DNA of 49,230 nucleotides from Streptomyces sp. MH60 (GTDB lineage: Bacteria; Actinomycetota; Actinomycetes; Streptomycetales; Streptomycetaceae). A program made the translations under genes and the position numbers. The first letter of the stretch is position 1. Every line of letters starts with the position of its first letter. Below the pieces are notes generated by a model. It was not told the origin of the DNA and ran no database searches. It was given only the letters and a program-made list of their open reading frames with translations. The stretch lies in contig NZ_MULI01000055.1 of assembly GCF_002939385.1 (NCBI RefSeq), positions 1 to 49,230 of the forward strand, given 5' to 3'. This document shows, piece by piece, positions 8,164-17,095 of the stretch.

Positions 8164-8469
8164 ATGCGTTACCGGCTCACGTTCGTCGTCGGACTAGCGG
8201 TGGGTTACGTGCTCGGCACGAAGGCCGGGCGGGAGCGTTACGAGCAGTTGCGCAAGTCCGCGCAGCAGGTCGCGCAGAACCCGGCCGTGCGCAACACCGC
8301 GGAGTCCGCGGCCCAGCAGGGCAGGCACTTCGCCGACAAGGCGTACCACGTGGTGAGCGACAAGGTCGGTGACCGGATGCCCGACTCGGTGGCCCACCGG
8401 GTCCGCTCGCTGCGGGAACGCGGCAGCAACGGCAGCGGTCCCGACGACTGGGGCACCAGCAACACCTGA
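8164..8469 (+). CDS. YtxH-like small membrane-anchored protein
   Basis: 101 residues. A single N-terminal hydrophobic stretch (LTFVVGLAVGYVLGTKAGRERY) matches the YtxH-type GxxxGYxLGxKAGRERYEQL pattern and is followed by a charged, Gln/Ala-rich helical tail. An in-frame ATG lies 20 codons upstream at 8104, but the protein family starts at MRYRLTFVVGL and a gaaggg-type ribosome site precedes 8164. Likely a membrane-associated structural or stress protein; the exact role is unknown. It stands divergently from the tRNA-Asn pair. Confidence 0.8.
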   Translation: MRYRLTFVVGLAVGYVLGTKAGRERYEQLRKSAQQVAQNPAVRNTAESAAQQGRHFADKAYHVVSDKVGDRMPDSVAHRVRSLRERGSNGSGPDDWGTSNT

Positions 8470-8513
8470 GGTCCCGGTACGGGCACCGTGGCCGGTGCGG
8501 CAGAATTTCGGGT

Positions 8514-9962
8514 ATGGGGATAGTCGCCGGGTTGGACAGTTCGCCCGATTTCACTCGTATCGTCGTCTGCGATTCGGACACGGGTGCCGTGCTGCGCCAG
8601 GGCTACGCACCGCACCCGCTGGAGAGCCCCGAGGGCGGGGGCCGGCCCGCGGACGTCGATCCGCAGGCCTGGCTGCTGTCCCTCGGGGAGGCGGCCGGCG
8701 GCGGGCTCCTCGAGGGCGTGCAGGCCATCGGCGTCTCGGCGCAGGCCAACTCGGTCGTGCCGCTGGACGCGCAGGGCAACACCGTGCGCCCGGCCATGGT
8801 CGGCGGCGACAAGCGCTCCCAGGTCGCGGCGGCCGACCTGATCGACGCGCTCGGCGGGCGTGAGGTGTGGGCGCAGTCCGTGGGCACCGTGCCGCAGGCC
8901 GGGCAGCCCGTGACGAAGCTGCGCTGGCTGGCGCGGAACGAGCCGGAGGCCGCCGCGCGGACCGCCGTACTGCTCCAGGCGCACGACTGGCTGGTGTGGC
9001 AGCTGCTCGGGCGGCCGGCCCGGCGGACCACCGACCGGGGCGGGGCGTCGGGCACCGGGTACTGGTCGGCGGCGACCGGCGGTTACCGGCCGGATCTGGT
9101 CGAGCTGGCGCTCGGGCACCAGGCGGTGCTGCCGGAGGTGATCGGCCCGGCCGACGCGGCCGGCACCACGCCGGAGGGGCTGCTGATCTCCGCCGGGACC
9201 GGCGAGACCCAGGCCGCCGCCTTCGGGCTCGGGATCGGCCTCGGTGACGCGGTGGTGTCGCTGGGCGCGTCCGGGTCCGTGATGGCCGTGCACACCGAGC
9301 CGCTCGTCGACCAGTCCGGGATGATCACCGCCCTGGCGGACGCCACCGGCATGCACCTGCCGGTCGTCACCACCCTGAACGCCGTACGGGCCCTGCGCGG
9401 CACCGCCGAACTGCTCGGGATGCCCGACCTGGAGAGCCTGTCCGAGCTGGCCATGAAGTCGACGCCCGGATCGCACGGGCTGGTGCTGCTCCCCTATCTG
9501 GAGGGTGAGCGGACGCCGAACCTGCCGCACACCGCCGGAACCCTGGCCGGTCTCCGGCGTGAGTCGATGCGGCCGGAGCACCTGGCGCGGGCCGCGTTCG
9601 AGGGGATGCTGTGCGGTCTCGCCGACGCCCTGGACGTGCTGCGCGGCCGGGGCGTGGACGTGCGGCGGGTCTTCCTGCTCGGCGCGGCGGCCGAGCTGCC
9701 GGCCGTGCAGGCGGCGGCGCCGGCGCTGTTCGGGACGCAGGTCGTCGTGCCGCAGCCCGCGGACTACGCGGCGATCGGCTCGGCCCGCCAGGCGGCCTGG
9801 GCGCTGGGCGTCTCCCAGGGCACGCTGGATCCGCGCACTCCCCCGGTCTGGCAGGGCGCGGTCGCGCAGGTCCTGGAGCCGGGCGAGGAGCTGGCGGTGG
9901 GGCAGGCGGTGCGCCAGCAGTACGTGTCGGTGCGCGAGCAGACGCACCCGGGCGCGCTGTGA
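8514..9962 (+). CDS. FGGY-family carbohydrate kinase (xylulokinase-like)
   Basis: 482 residues, the usual length for FGGY kinases, which phosphorylate sugars or polyols using ATP. The N-terminal phosphate loop begins GIVAGLDSSPDFTRIVVCD. The second actin-like half has VSLGASGSVMAVHTEP, and the C-terminal adenosine region reads VFLLGAAAELPAVQAAAPALFG. The usual xylulokinase DxSTQSxK motif is replaced by DSSPDFTR, so the substrate cannot be named. No sugar transporter or isomerase gene is adjacent. No strong Shine-Dalgarno precedes the ATG at 8514, 44 bp after the YtxH-like gene. Confidence 0.82.
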   Translation: MGIVAGLDSSPDFTRIVVCDSDTGAVLRQGYAPHPLESPEGGGRPADVDPQAWLLSLGEAAGGGLLEGVQAIGVSAQANSVVPLDAQGNTVRPAMVGGDKRSQVAAADLIDALGGREVWAQSVGTVPQAGQPVTKLRWLARNEPEAAARTAVLLQAHDWLVWQLLGRPARRTTDRGGASGTGYWSAATGGYRPDLVELALGHQAVLPEVIGPADAAGTTPEGLLISAGTGETQAAAFGLGIGLGDAVVSLGASGSVMAVHTEPLVDQSGMITALADATGMHLPVVTTLNAVRALRGTAELLGMPDLESLSELAMKSTPGSHGLVLLPYLEGERTPNLPHTAGTLAGLRRESMRPEHLARAAFEGMLCGLADALDVLRGRGVDVRRVFLLGAAAELPAVQAAAPALFGTQVVVPQPADYAAIGSARQAAWALGVSQGTLDPRTPPVWQGAVAQVLEPGEELAVGQAVRQQYVSVREQTHPGAL

Positions 9963-10101
9963 AGCGCAGGCGTACCGCCCGTAGGCCGGAATTTGCCGTG
10001 CTCTTGGGTTAATCGGTTGAGGTAACGCGGGTGGAGTGTTCGACGATAGGGGCCAGGGGCAACCAACCGCGGCCCCTGTCGCCGACTCCGAGAGACCAAG
10101 C

Positions 10102-11835
10102 GTGCTCATACGACTACTGCGGACCTATCTCAGGCCCTACAAGAAACCCATCGCCCTGCTGGTGGCGCTGCAGTTCCTGCAGACCTGCGCCTCCCTGTAC
10201 CTGCCCACCCTGAACGCGCACATCATCGACGAAGGCGTCGTGAAGGGTGACTCGGGCTACATCCTGAGCTACGGCGCCCTGATGATCGGCATCTCGCTGG
10301 CCCAGGTGGTCTGCAACATCGGTGCCGTCTTCTACGGCGCGCGCACCGCGGCCGCCCTCGGCCGGGACGTGCGGGGTGCCGTCTTCGACCGGGTGCAGTC
10401 CTTCTCGGCGCGCGAGGTGGGCCACTTCGGCGCGCCCTCGCTGATCACCCGGACCACCAACGACGTGCAGCAGGTCCAGATGCTGGCCCTGATGACGTTC
10501 ACGCTGATGGTGTCGGCGCCCATCATGTGCGTGGGCGGCATCGTGATGGCGCTCGGGCTGGACGTACCGCTGTCCGGGGTGCTGCTCGGGGTCGTGCCGG
10601 TGCTGGCGATCTGCGTCACGCTGATCGTGCGGAAGCTGCGCCCGCTGTTCCGGAAGATGCAGGTGCGCCTGGACACGGTGAACCGGGTGCTGCGCGAGCA
10701 GATCACCGGCAACCGCGTCATCCGCGCCTTCGTGCGCGACGAGTACGAGCAGCAGCGCTTCCGGAAGGCCAACACCGAACTGACCGAGGTGGCCCTCGGC
10801 ACCGGCAACCTGCTCGCGCTGATGTTCCCGGTGGTCATGACGGTGGTGAACCTGTCGTCGATCGCGGTGGTGTGGTTCGGCGCCCACCGGATCGACAGCG
10901 GCGGGATGCAGATCGGCGACCTGACCGCGTTCCTCGCCTACCTCATGCAGATCGTCATGTCCGTGATGATGGCCACCTTCATGTTCATGATGGTGCCGCG
11001 CGCGGAGGTGTGCGCCGAGCGCATCCAGGAGGTCCTGGAGACCGAGAGCAGCGTGGTGCCCCCGGTGGCGCCGGTCACCGAGCTGCGCCGGCACGGGCAC
11101 CTGGAGATCCGGGAGGCGGGCTTCCGCTACCCCGGGGCCGAGGAGCCGGTGCTCAGGAACATCGACCTGGTGGCCAAGCCGGGCGAGACGACCGCCGTCA
11201 TCGGCTCGACCGGCAGCGGCAAGTCGACGCTGCTGGGGCTGGTCCCGCGGCTCTTCGACGCCACCGACGGCCAGGTGCTGGTCGACGGGGTGGACGTGCG
11301 GACCGTCGACCCGAAGACCCTGGCCAAGCTCGTGAGCCTGGTGCCGCAGAAGCCGTACCTCTTCGCCGGCACCGTGGCGAGCAACCTGCGCTACGGCAAT
11401 CCGGACGCCACGGACGAGGAGCTGTGGCACGCGCTGAAGGTGGCGCAGGCCAAGGACTTCGTCTCCGAGCTGGAGGGCGGGCTCGACGCGCCGATCGCGC
11501 AGGGCGGCACCAATGTGTCGGGCGGTCAGCGCCAGCGGCTCGCCATCGCCCGGACGCTGGTCCAGCGCCCGGAGATCTACCTCTTCGACGACTCCTTCTC
11601 CGCCCTCGACTACGCCACCGACGCGGCGCTGCGGGCCGAGCTGAGCCGGGAGACGGCCGAGGCGACCGTGGTGATCGTGGCGCAGCGGGTGGCGACCATC
11701 CGGGACGCGGACCGGATCGTCGTGCTGGACGAGGGGCGGGTGGTCGGCGTGGGCCGGCACCACGAGCTGATGGCGGACAACGAGACCTACCGGGAGATCG
11801 TGCTCTCCCAGCTGACGGAAGCGGAGGCTGCCTGA
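10102..11835 (+). CDS. ABC exporter half-transporter, degenerate-site subunit
   Basis: 577 residues from the GTG at 10102 (preceded by gagaga). An in-frame GTG at 10036 would add 22 polar residues; I prefer the later start because family members begin with the LIRLLRTYLRPYKKP amphipathic stretch. Type-IV exporter fold: six membrane helices (to about residue 320), then a nucleotide-binding domain with Walker A GSTGSGKSTL, signature VSGGQRQRL and Walker B IYLFDDSFSALD. Asp replaces the catalytic Glu after Walker B, so this subunit supplies the weak half of the degenerate ATP site. It overlaps the partner gene by one base (TGATG), implying translational coupling. The substrate is unknown. Confidence 0.9.
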   Translation: MLIRLLRTYLRPYKKPIALLVALQFLQTCASLYLPTLNAHIIDEGVVKGDSGYILSYGALMIGISLAQVVCNIGAVFYGARTAAALGRDVRGAVFDRVQSFSAREVGHFGAPSLITRTTNDVQQVQMLALMTFTLMVSAPIMCVGGIVMALGLDVPLSGVLLGVVPVLAICVTLIVRKLRPLFRKMQVRLDTVNRVLREQITGNRVIRAFVRDEYEQQRFRKANTELTEVALGTGNLLALMFPVVMTVVNLSSIAVVWFGAHRIDSGGMQIGDLTAFLAYLMQIVMSVMMATFMFMMVPRAEVCAERIQEVLETESSVVPPVAPVTELRRHGHLEIREAGFRYPGAEEPVLRNIDLVAKPGETTAVIGSTGSGKSTLLGLVPRLFDATDGQVLVDGVDVRTVDPKTLAKLVSLVPQKPYLFAGTVASNLRYGNPDATDEELWHALKVAQAKDFVSELEGGLDAPIAQGGTNVSGGQRQRLAIARTLVQRPEIYLFDDSFSALDYATDAALRAELSRETAEATVVIVAQRVATIRDADRIVVLDEGRVVGVGRHHELMADNETYREIVLSQLTEAEAA

Positions 11836-13763
11836 TGGCAGGGCCTGCGGGTCGCATGATGGCCGGGGGCGGCCCCGACCAGCGTTCGATGGACTTCAAG
11901 GGGTCGAGCAAACGGCTCGTCGCCCAGTTCCGGCCGGAGCGGGCGACGCTGTTCACGCTGCTGGCGTGCGTGGTCGTCAGCGTCGGCCTCAACGTGGTGG
12001 GGCCGAAGATCCTCGGCCGGGCCACCGACCTGGTCTTCGCGGGGATCGTCGGGCGGGACATGCCGTCCGGGGCCACGAAGGAGCAGGTCCTGGCCGCCAT
12101 GCGGGAGCGCGGTGACGGCAGGGTCGCCGACATGCTCCGCAGCACGGACTTCACCCCGGGCCAGGGCATCGACTTCGGCGCGGTCGGCGAGGTGCTGCTC
12201 CTCGCGCTGGCGACGTTCGCGGTGGCCGGGCTGCTGATGGCGGTGGCCACGCGGCTGGTGAACCGCGCGGTGAACCGGACGATGTTCCGGCTGCGCGAGG
12301 ACGTGCAGACGAAGCTGTCGCGGCTGCCGCTGTCGTACTTCGACAAGCGTCAGCGCGGCGAGGTGCTCAGCCGCGCCACCAACGACATCGACAACATCGG
12401 GCAGACGCTCCAACAGTCGATGGGCCAGCTGATCAACTCGCTGCTCACCATCATCGGCGTGCTGGCGATGATGTTCTACGTCTCCTGGATCCTGGCGCTG
12501 GTCGCGCTGGTGACCGTGCCGCTGTCGTTCATGGTGGCCACGCGGGTGGGCAAGCGGTCGCAGCCGCAGTTCGTGCAGCAGTGGCGCACGACGGGGCAGC
12601 TGAACGCGCACATCGAGGAGATGTACACCGGGCACGCGCTGGTGAAGGTGTTCGGGCGGCAGGAGGAGTCGGCGCAGCAGTTCGCCGAGCAGAACGACGC
12701 GCTGTACGAGGCCGGGTTCAAGGCGCAGTTCAACAGCGGGATCATGCAGCCGCTGATGATGTGCGTGTCCAACCTGAACTACGTGCTGGTCGCGGTGGTC
12801 GGCGGCCTGCGGGTGGCCTCGGGCCAGCTGTCCATCGGTGACGTGCAGGCTTTCATCCAGTACTCCCGGCAGTTCTCGATGCCGCTGACGCAGGTGGCGT
12901 CGATGGCGAACCTGGTGCAGTCGGGCGTGGCGTCGGCGGAGCGGGTCTTCGAGCTGCTGGACGCCGAGGAGCAGTCGAAGGACCCGATCCCAGGCGCCCG
13001 GCCCGAGGACCTGCGCGGCCGGGTGGAACTGGACCACGTGTCCTTCCGCTACGACCCGGAGAAGCCGCTGATCGAGGACCTGTCGCTGAAGGTGGACCCC
13101 GGCCACACGGTCGCCATCGTCGGCCCGACGGGCGCGGGCAAGACCACGCTGGTCAACCTGCTGATGCGGTTCTACGAGGTGTCCGGCGGCCGGATCACCC
13201 TGGACGGCGTCGACATCGCGAAGATGTCCCGGGACGAGCTGCGGGCCGGCATCGGCATGGTGCTCCAGGACACCTGGCTGTTCGGCGGCACCATCGCGGA
13301 GAACATCGCGTACGGGGCCTCGCGGGAGGTCACCCGCGGGGAGATCGAGGAGGCCGCGCGGGCCGCGCACGCCGACCGGTTCGTACGGACGCTGCCCGAC
13401 GGCTACGACACGGTGATCGACGACGAGGGCACCGGGGTGAGCGCGGGTGAGAAGCAGCTGATCACCATCGCGCGGGCGTTCCTGTCCGACCCGGTGATCC
13501 TGGTCCTCGACGAGGCGACGTCGTCCGTGGACACGCGCACGGAGGTGCTGATCCAGAAGGCGATGGCGAAGCTCGCGCACGGGCGGACGTCGTTCGTGAT
13601 CGCGCACCGGCTGTCGACGATCCGGGACGCGGACACGATTCTGGTGATGGAGGACGGGGCGATCGTGGAGCAGGGGGCGCATGCGGAGCTGCTGGCCGCG
13701 GACGGGGCTTATGCGCGGCTGTACAAGGCGCAGTTCGCGGAGGCCGTGGCTGAGGTGGGGTGA
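11835..13763 (+). CDS. ABC exporter half-transporter, catalytic-site subunit
   Basis: 642 residues, starting inside the stop codon of the partner gene with gcggagg as ribosome site. It has six transmembrane helices, with a long extracytoplasmic insertion of about 45 residues after the first one (GATKEQVLAAMRERGDG region). The nucleotide-binding domain has Walker A GPTGAGKTTL, Walker B VILVLDEATSSVD with the catalytic Glu, and an altered signature VSAGEKQLI in place of LSGGQ. The altered signature here and the Asp Walker B in the partner would meet in one composite site, the hallmark of heterodimeric multidrug or lipid exporters of the BmrCD/TM287-288 kind. Confidence 0.92.
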   Translation: MAGPAGRMMAGGGPDQRSMDFKGSSKRLVAQFRPERATLFTLLACVVVSVGLNVVGPKILGRATDLVFAGIVGRDMPSGATKEQVLAAMRERGDGRVADMLRSTDFTPGQGIDFGAVGEVLLLALATFAVAGLLMAVATRLVNRAVNRTMFRLREDVQTKLSRLPLSYFDKRQRGEVLSRATNDIDNIGQTLQQSMGQLINSLLTIIGVLAMMFYVSWILALVALVTVPLSFMVATRVGKRSQPQFVQQWRTTGQLNAHIEEMYTGHALVKVFGRQEESAQQFAEQNDALYEAGFKAQFNSGIMQPLMMCVSNLNYVLVAVVGGLRVASGQLSIGDVQAFIQYSRQFSMPLTQVASMANLVQSGVASAERVFELLDAEEQSKDPIPGARPEDLRGRVELDHVSFRYDPEKPLIEDLSLKVDPGHTVAIVGPTGAGKTTLVNLLMRFYEVSGGRITLDGVDIAKMSRDELRAGIGMVLQDTWLFGGTIAENIAYGASREVTRGEIEEAARAAHADRFVRTLPDGYDTVIDDEGTGVSAGEKQLITIARAFLSDPVILVLDEATSSVDTRTEVLIQKAMAKLAHGRTSFVIAHRLSTIRDADTILVMEDGAIVEQGAHAELLAADGAYARLYKAQFAEAVAEVG

Positions 13764-13769
13764 GGCGTT

Positions 13770-13794
13770 GCCCGGCGTCGTTGCGCCGCCGGGC
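13770..13794. terminator. hairpin between convergent ABC operon and hrdA
   Basis: gcccggc/gccgggc stem (7 bp) with an 11-nt loop, 6 bp after the ABC stop codon and 32 bp past the convergent hrdA end. There is no U-run. It could serve both directions. Confidence 0.5.
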
Positions 13795-13826
13795 CCACCC
13801 GTGCCGCCCCGGCGGCGCGGCGTTGC

Positions 13827-14999
13827 TCAGTCCAGGTAGCCCCTCAGCTGGTCCGCGTAGGCGTGGTCGCGGAGTTTGTTGAGGGTTTTGGACTCGATCT
13901 GGCGGATGCGTTCGCGGGTGACGCCGAAGAGGCGGCCTATCTCCTCCAGGGTGCGGGGGCGGCCGTCGACCAGGCCGTAGCGGAGCTGGACGACCTTGCG
14001 TTCGCGTTCGCCGAGGGTGGAGAGCACCGCGTCCAGGTGCTGGCGCAGCAGCAGGAACGCGGCCGACTCGACGGGGCTGGCGGCGTCGCCGTCCTCGATG
14101 AGGTCACCGAGGGCGACGTCGTCCTCCTCGCCGACCGGGGCGTGCAGGGACACCGGCTCCTGGGCCAGGCGCAGCACCTCCCCGACGCGCTCGGGGGCCA
14201 GGTCCAGGTGGGCGGCGACCTCCTGCGGGGTCGGCTCGTAGCCGCGTTCCTGGAGCATCCGGCGCTGGACGCGGACGACCCGGTTGATCAGCTCCACGAC
14301 GTGCACGGGGACGCGGATGGTGCGGGCCTGGTCGGCCAGGGCGCGGGACATGGCCTGGCGGATCCACCAGGTGGCGTAGGTGGAGAACTTGTAGCCCCGG
14401 GCGTAGTCGAACTTCTCGACCGCCCGGATCAGGCCCAGGTTCCCCTCCTGGACCAGGTCCAGCATGGTCAGCCCGCGGCCGACGTACCGCTTGGCCACCG
14501 ACACCACGAGCCGCAGGTTGGCCTCGATCAGGCGGCGCTTGGCGACGCGGCCCATGACGACGAGCCGGTCGAGGTCGAGGGCGAGACGGTCGTCCAGGCC
14601 GGGGCTGCGCCGCAGCTTCTCCTCGGCGAACAGCCCGGCCTCCACGCGCCGGGCGAGGTCGACCTCCTCGGCCGCGCTGAGCAGCGGGATCCGCCCGATC
14701 TCGCGCAGGTACTGCCGGAACAGGTCGGAGGAGGGTCCGCCGGACTCGGTACGGGTGGGCGGCGGCGGTTCCGGGGGCTCGGGCACGTCCGCGGGGGCGC
14801 CGGGGTGGTGCCCGGCCGCCCCGGCACCGGGCTGTCCGGGCATCGCGACGAGCACACCGCGCTCCGCGCCCGGTTGCGCGCCGCCGGTACCGGTGTCGGT
14901 CTGGGTGAGGGTCCGGGTCTGCACGGGGGCGACCTCCAGGATGGACGCGGCCGGCGGGGGCCGGCGGCGGTACGACGGGGGCGGAGCCGGCTCGCTCAC
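13827..14999 (-). CDS. hrdA: sigma-70 family group 2 RNA polymerase sigma factor HrdA
   Basis: 390 residues from the GTG at 14999, chosen because gagg stands 9 nt upstream. An ATG-started longer form (15068, +23 residues) is possible but has no good ribosome site. A Pro/Gly-rich N-terminal region is followed by region 1.2 (DLFRQYLREIGRIPLLSAAEE), region 2 with the -10-recognition helices (EGNLGLIRAVEKFDYARGYK, KFSTYATWWIRQAM), region 3 and region 4 with the DNA-binding helix (LEEIGRLFGVTRERIRQIE). The absence of a long acidic region 1.1 separates it from the essential HrdB; the match is to the alternative group 2 members. It lies 141 bp downstream of dnaG. The assignment to HrdA rather than HrdC/D rests on this context. 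Confidence 0.85.
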   Translation of the reverse strand: MSEPAPPPSYRRRPPPAASILEVAPVQTRTLTQTDTGTGGAQPGAERGVLVAMPGQPGAGAAGHHPGAPADVPEPPEPPPPTRTESGGPSSDLFRQYLREIGRIPLLSAAEEVDLARRVEAGLFAEEKLRRSPGLDDRLALDLDRLVVMGRVAKRRLIEANLRLVVSVAKRYVGRGLTMLDLVQEGNLGLIRAVEKFDYARGYKFSTYATWWIRQAMSRALADQARTIRVPVHVVELINRVVRVQRRMLQERGYEPTPQEVAAHLDLAPERVGEVLRLAQEPVSLHAPVGEEDDVALGDLIEDGDAASPVESAAFLLLRQHLDAVLSTLGERERKVVQLRYGLVDGRPRTLEEIGRLFGVTRERIRQIESKTLNKLRDHAYADQLRGYLD

Positions 15000-15058
15000 C
15001 GCCGTCCGCCTCGCACGCGTGCACTCAGGTACCGCCCCCCAGTGTGGGGTACGACACA

Positions 15059-15090
15059 TCACCGCCACGAGGGGCGTGCGGTGACTTTTT
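15059..15090 (+). terminator. intrinsic terminator on the + strand inside the dnaG-hrdA gap
   Basis: A tcaccgc/gcggtga 7-bp stem, extended by three more pairs across a bulged C, is followed by cttttt. The U-run is on the plus strand, yet both flanking genes run on the minus strand. It would therefore stop antisense RNA starting near hrdA and heading into dnaG. Confidence 0.6.
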
Positions 15091-15140
15091 GCGTCCGGCC
15101 CGTGACCGACGGGTTACCCGCGGGTGTTCCCCGGCCGGTC

Positions 15141-17066
15141 CTAGAGGGCGGCGGCGCCGTGTTCGCGGAGGTTCTGGTCGTACTGCTGGAGGATCCACAG
15201 CTCGTTCTGCACGGCGGCCAGTTCGGCGGGGTCGCCGTGGCCGGAGAGGCGGGTGAGGCGGCCGGTGATGTCGCGGATGCGGCGCTCGACGGCGCGGCGG
15301 CGGACCGTGACGAGCTGGGCGCCCGCGTAGATCTCGTCGACGCCCTTCACGCCGCGGTGCAGCATGATCGCCTCGACCGCGAGTTCGGTGACCATGGCGC
15401 GGACGGCGTCGTCGGGGGCGGCCTCGCGGACCCGGACCAGGTAGTCCTGCGGGTCCTGGACGCCGAACTCGGCGCCGCCCGCCTCCATGATCGCCTCGCG
15501 TACGGCGGCGTAGGGCGGGGCGGTGAACTCGTCGACGCCGTACGCGTCGAAGGCCGGGGAGACCAGCTCGGGGCGCTGGAGGGCGAGCTTGAGCAGCTCG
15601 CGTTCGGTGGCGAAGACCGGGTTGCGGAGGTTGAGGGCGGGGCCCCGGGGAGTGTTCCGCGCCGGTCCGGCGTGCTGCTGCGGGGCGCCGCCGCGCTGCC
15701 GCGGGTCGGGGACGGGGCCCTTGCCGCCGCGGTCGCGGGCCCAGCGGGCCAGCTGGGCGATCCGCTTGACCACGAACTGGGTGTCGAGGATGCCGAGCAT
15801 CCCGGCGAGCTGCACGGCGACCTCGTGCTGGGCGCCGCTGTTCTTGATCCGGGCGACGACGGGGGCGGCCTCGTCCAGGGCCGAGGCGCGGCCGGCCGGG
15901 GTGTCCAGGTCGTAGCGGGAGACGATCTGGCGCAGGGCGAACTCGAAGAGCGGGGTGCGCGGCTCGGCCAGGTCGGCGACCGCGTCGTCGCCCTTGGCCA
16001 GGCGCAGGTCGCACGGGTCCATGCCGTCGGGGGCGATGGCGATGTAGGTCTCGGCGGCGAACTTCTGGTCGTCCTCGAAGGCGCGCAGGGCCGCCTTCTG
16101 GCCGGCCGCGTCGCCGTCGAAGGTGAAGATCACGCGGGCCGAGCCGTTGTCCATCAGCAGTCGGCGCAGGATCTTGATGTGGTCGCCGCCGAAGGCGGTG
16201 CCGCAGGTGGCGATGGCGGTGGTGACCCCGGCGAGGTGGCAGGCCATGACGTCGGTGTAGCCCTCGACGACCACGGCCCGGGACGCCTTCGCGATGTCCT
16301 TCTTGGCCAGGTCGATGCCGTACAGGACCTGGGACTTCTTGTAGATCGCCGTGTCGGGGGTGTTCAGGTACTTCGGGCCGTTGTCCGCCTCGTAGAGCTT
16401 GCGGGCGCCGAAGCCGACGACGTCGCCGCCGATGTCGCGGATGGGCCACATCAGGCGGCCGCGGAACCGGTCGATGGGGCCCCGGCGGCCTTCCTGGGAG
16501 AGGCCGGAGAGCAGCAGCTCCTTGTCGCTGAAGCCCTTGCCGCGCAGGTAGCGGGTGAGGTGGTCCCAGCCCTGGGGGCTGTAACCGACGCCGAAGTGCT
16601 CGGCGGCGGCCTGGTCGAAACCGCGGTCGGCGAGGAAGGCCCGGCCGGTGTCCGCCTCGGGGCCGGTCGCCAGCTGCTCCGCGTACCACTGCGCGGCGAT
16701 CTTGTGGGCCTCGACCAGGCGGATGCGCTCCCCGCGCTGGTGGGAGGGGTTGTACCCGCCCTCCTCGTAGCGCAGGGTGATGCCGGCCTGGCCGGCCAGG
16801 CGCTCGACCGCCTCCGAGAAGGTGAGGTGGTCGATCTTCATCACGAACGTGATGGTGTCGCCGCCCTCCTGGCAGCCGAAGCAGTGGAAGAACCCCTTGC
16901 TCGGACTGACCTGGAAGGACGGCGACTTCTCGTCGTGGAACGGGCACAGCCCCTTCAGGTTGCCGCCGCCCGCGTTGCGCAGCTGGAGGTACTCCGAGAC
17001 GACGGCGTCGATCGGGACCGCGTCCCGTACCGCCTTCACGTCCTCGTCGTTGATCCGTCCTGCCAC
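15141..17066 (-). CDS. dnaG: DNA primase
   Basis: 641 residues. It makes the RNA primers for chromosome replication together with DnaB helicase. The N-terminal zinc ribbon is seen as CPFHDEK followed by FFHCFGC (residues about 41-66), then the primase catalytic core with the TOPRIM motifs VVVEGYTDVMA and FTFDGDAAGQKA, then a C-terminal helicase-binding domain after a Pro/Gly/Gln-rich linker at about residues 445-475. It begins with GTG at 17066 without a clear Shine-Dalgarno. A -10-like TAGACT sits 6 nt upstream, so a leaderless transcript is possible. It is upstream of hrdA, echoing the primase-sigma pairing of many bacterial macromolecular synthesis operons. Confidence 0.97.
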   Translation of the reverse strand: MAGRINDEDVKAVRDAVPIDAVVSEYLQLRNAGGGNLKGLCPFHDEKSPSFQVSPSKGFFHCFGCQEGGDTITFVMKIDHLTFSEAVERLAGQAGITLRYEEGGYNPSHQRGERIRLVEAHKIAAQWYAEQLATGPEADTGRAFLADRGFDQAAAEHFGVGYSPQGWDHLTRYLRGKGFSDKELLLSGLSQEGRRGPIDRFRGRLMWPIRDIGGDVVGFGARKLYEADNGPKYLNTPDTAIYKKSQVLYGIDLAKKDIAKASRAVVVEGYTDVMACHLAGVTTAIATCGTAFGGDHIKILRRLLMDNGSARVIFTFDGDAAGQKAALRAFEDDQKFAAETYIAIAPDGMDPCDLRLAKGDDAVADLAEPRTPLFEFALRQIVSRYDLDTPAGRASALDEAAPVVARIKNSGAQHEVAVQLAGMLGILDTQFVVKRIAQLARWARDRGGKGPVPDPRQRGGAPQQHAGPARNTPRGPALNLRNPVFATERELLKLALQRPELVSPAFDAYGVDEFTAPPYAAVREAIMEAGGAEFGVQDPQDYLVRVREAAPDDAVRAMVTELAVEAIMLHRGVKGVDEIYAGAQLVTVRRRAVERRIRDITGRLTRLSGHGDPAELAAVQNELWILQQYDQNLREHGAAAL

Positions 17067-17072
17067 GCGTGA

Positions 17073-17078
17073 AGTCTA
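17073..17078 (-). promoter_or_regulatory. -10-like element directly before dnaG
   Basis: TAGACT on the minus strand ends 6 nt before the GTG of dnaG, so initiation would fall at or next to the start codon. No consensus -35 stands 16-19 bp upstream. A low-certainty call. Confidence 0.35.
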
Positions 17079-17095
17079 CGGCGACGGACTGACAG

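Noticed and set aside
13863..17072. Long plus-strand frame of more than 1000 codons opposite hrdA and dnaG
   Set aside because: It mirrors two genes with clear motifs on the other strand and consists of Gly/Val/Asp-rich sequence without domains.
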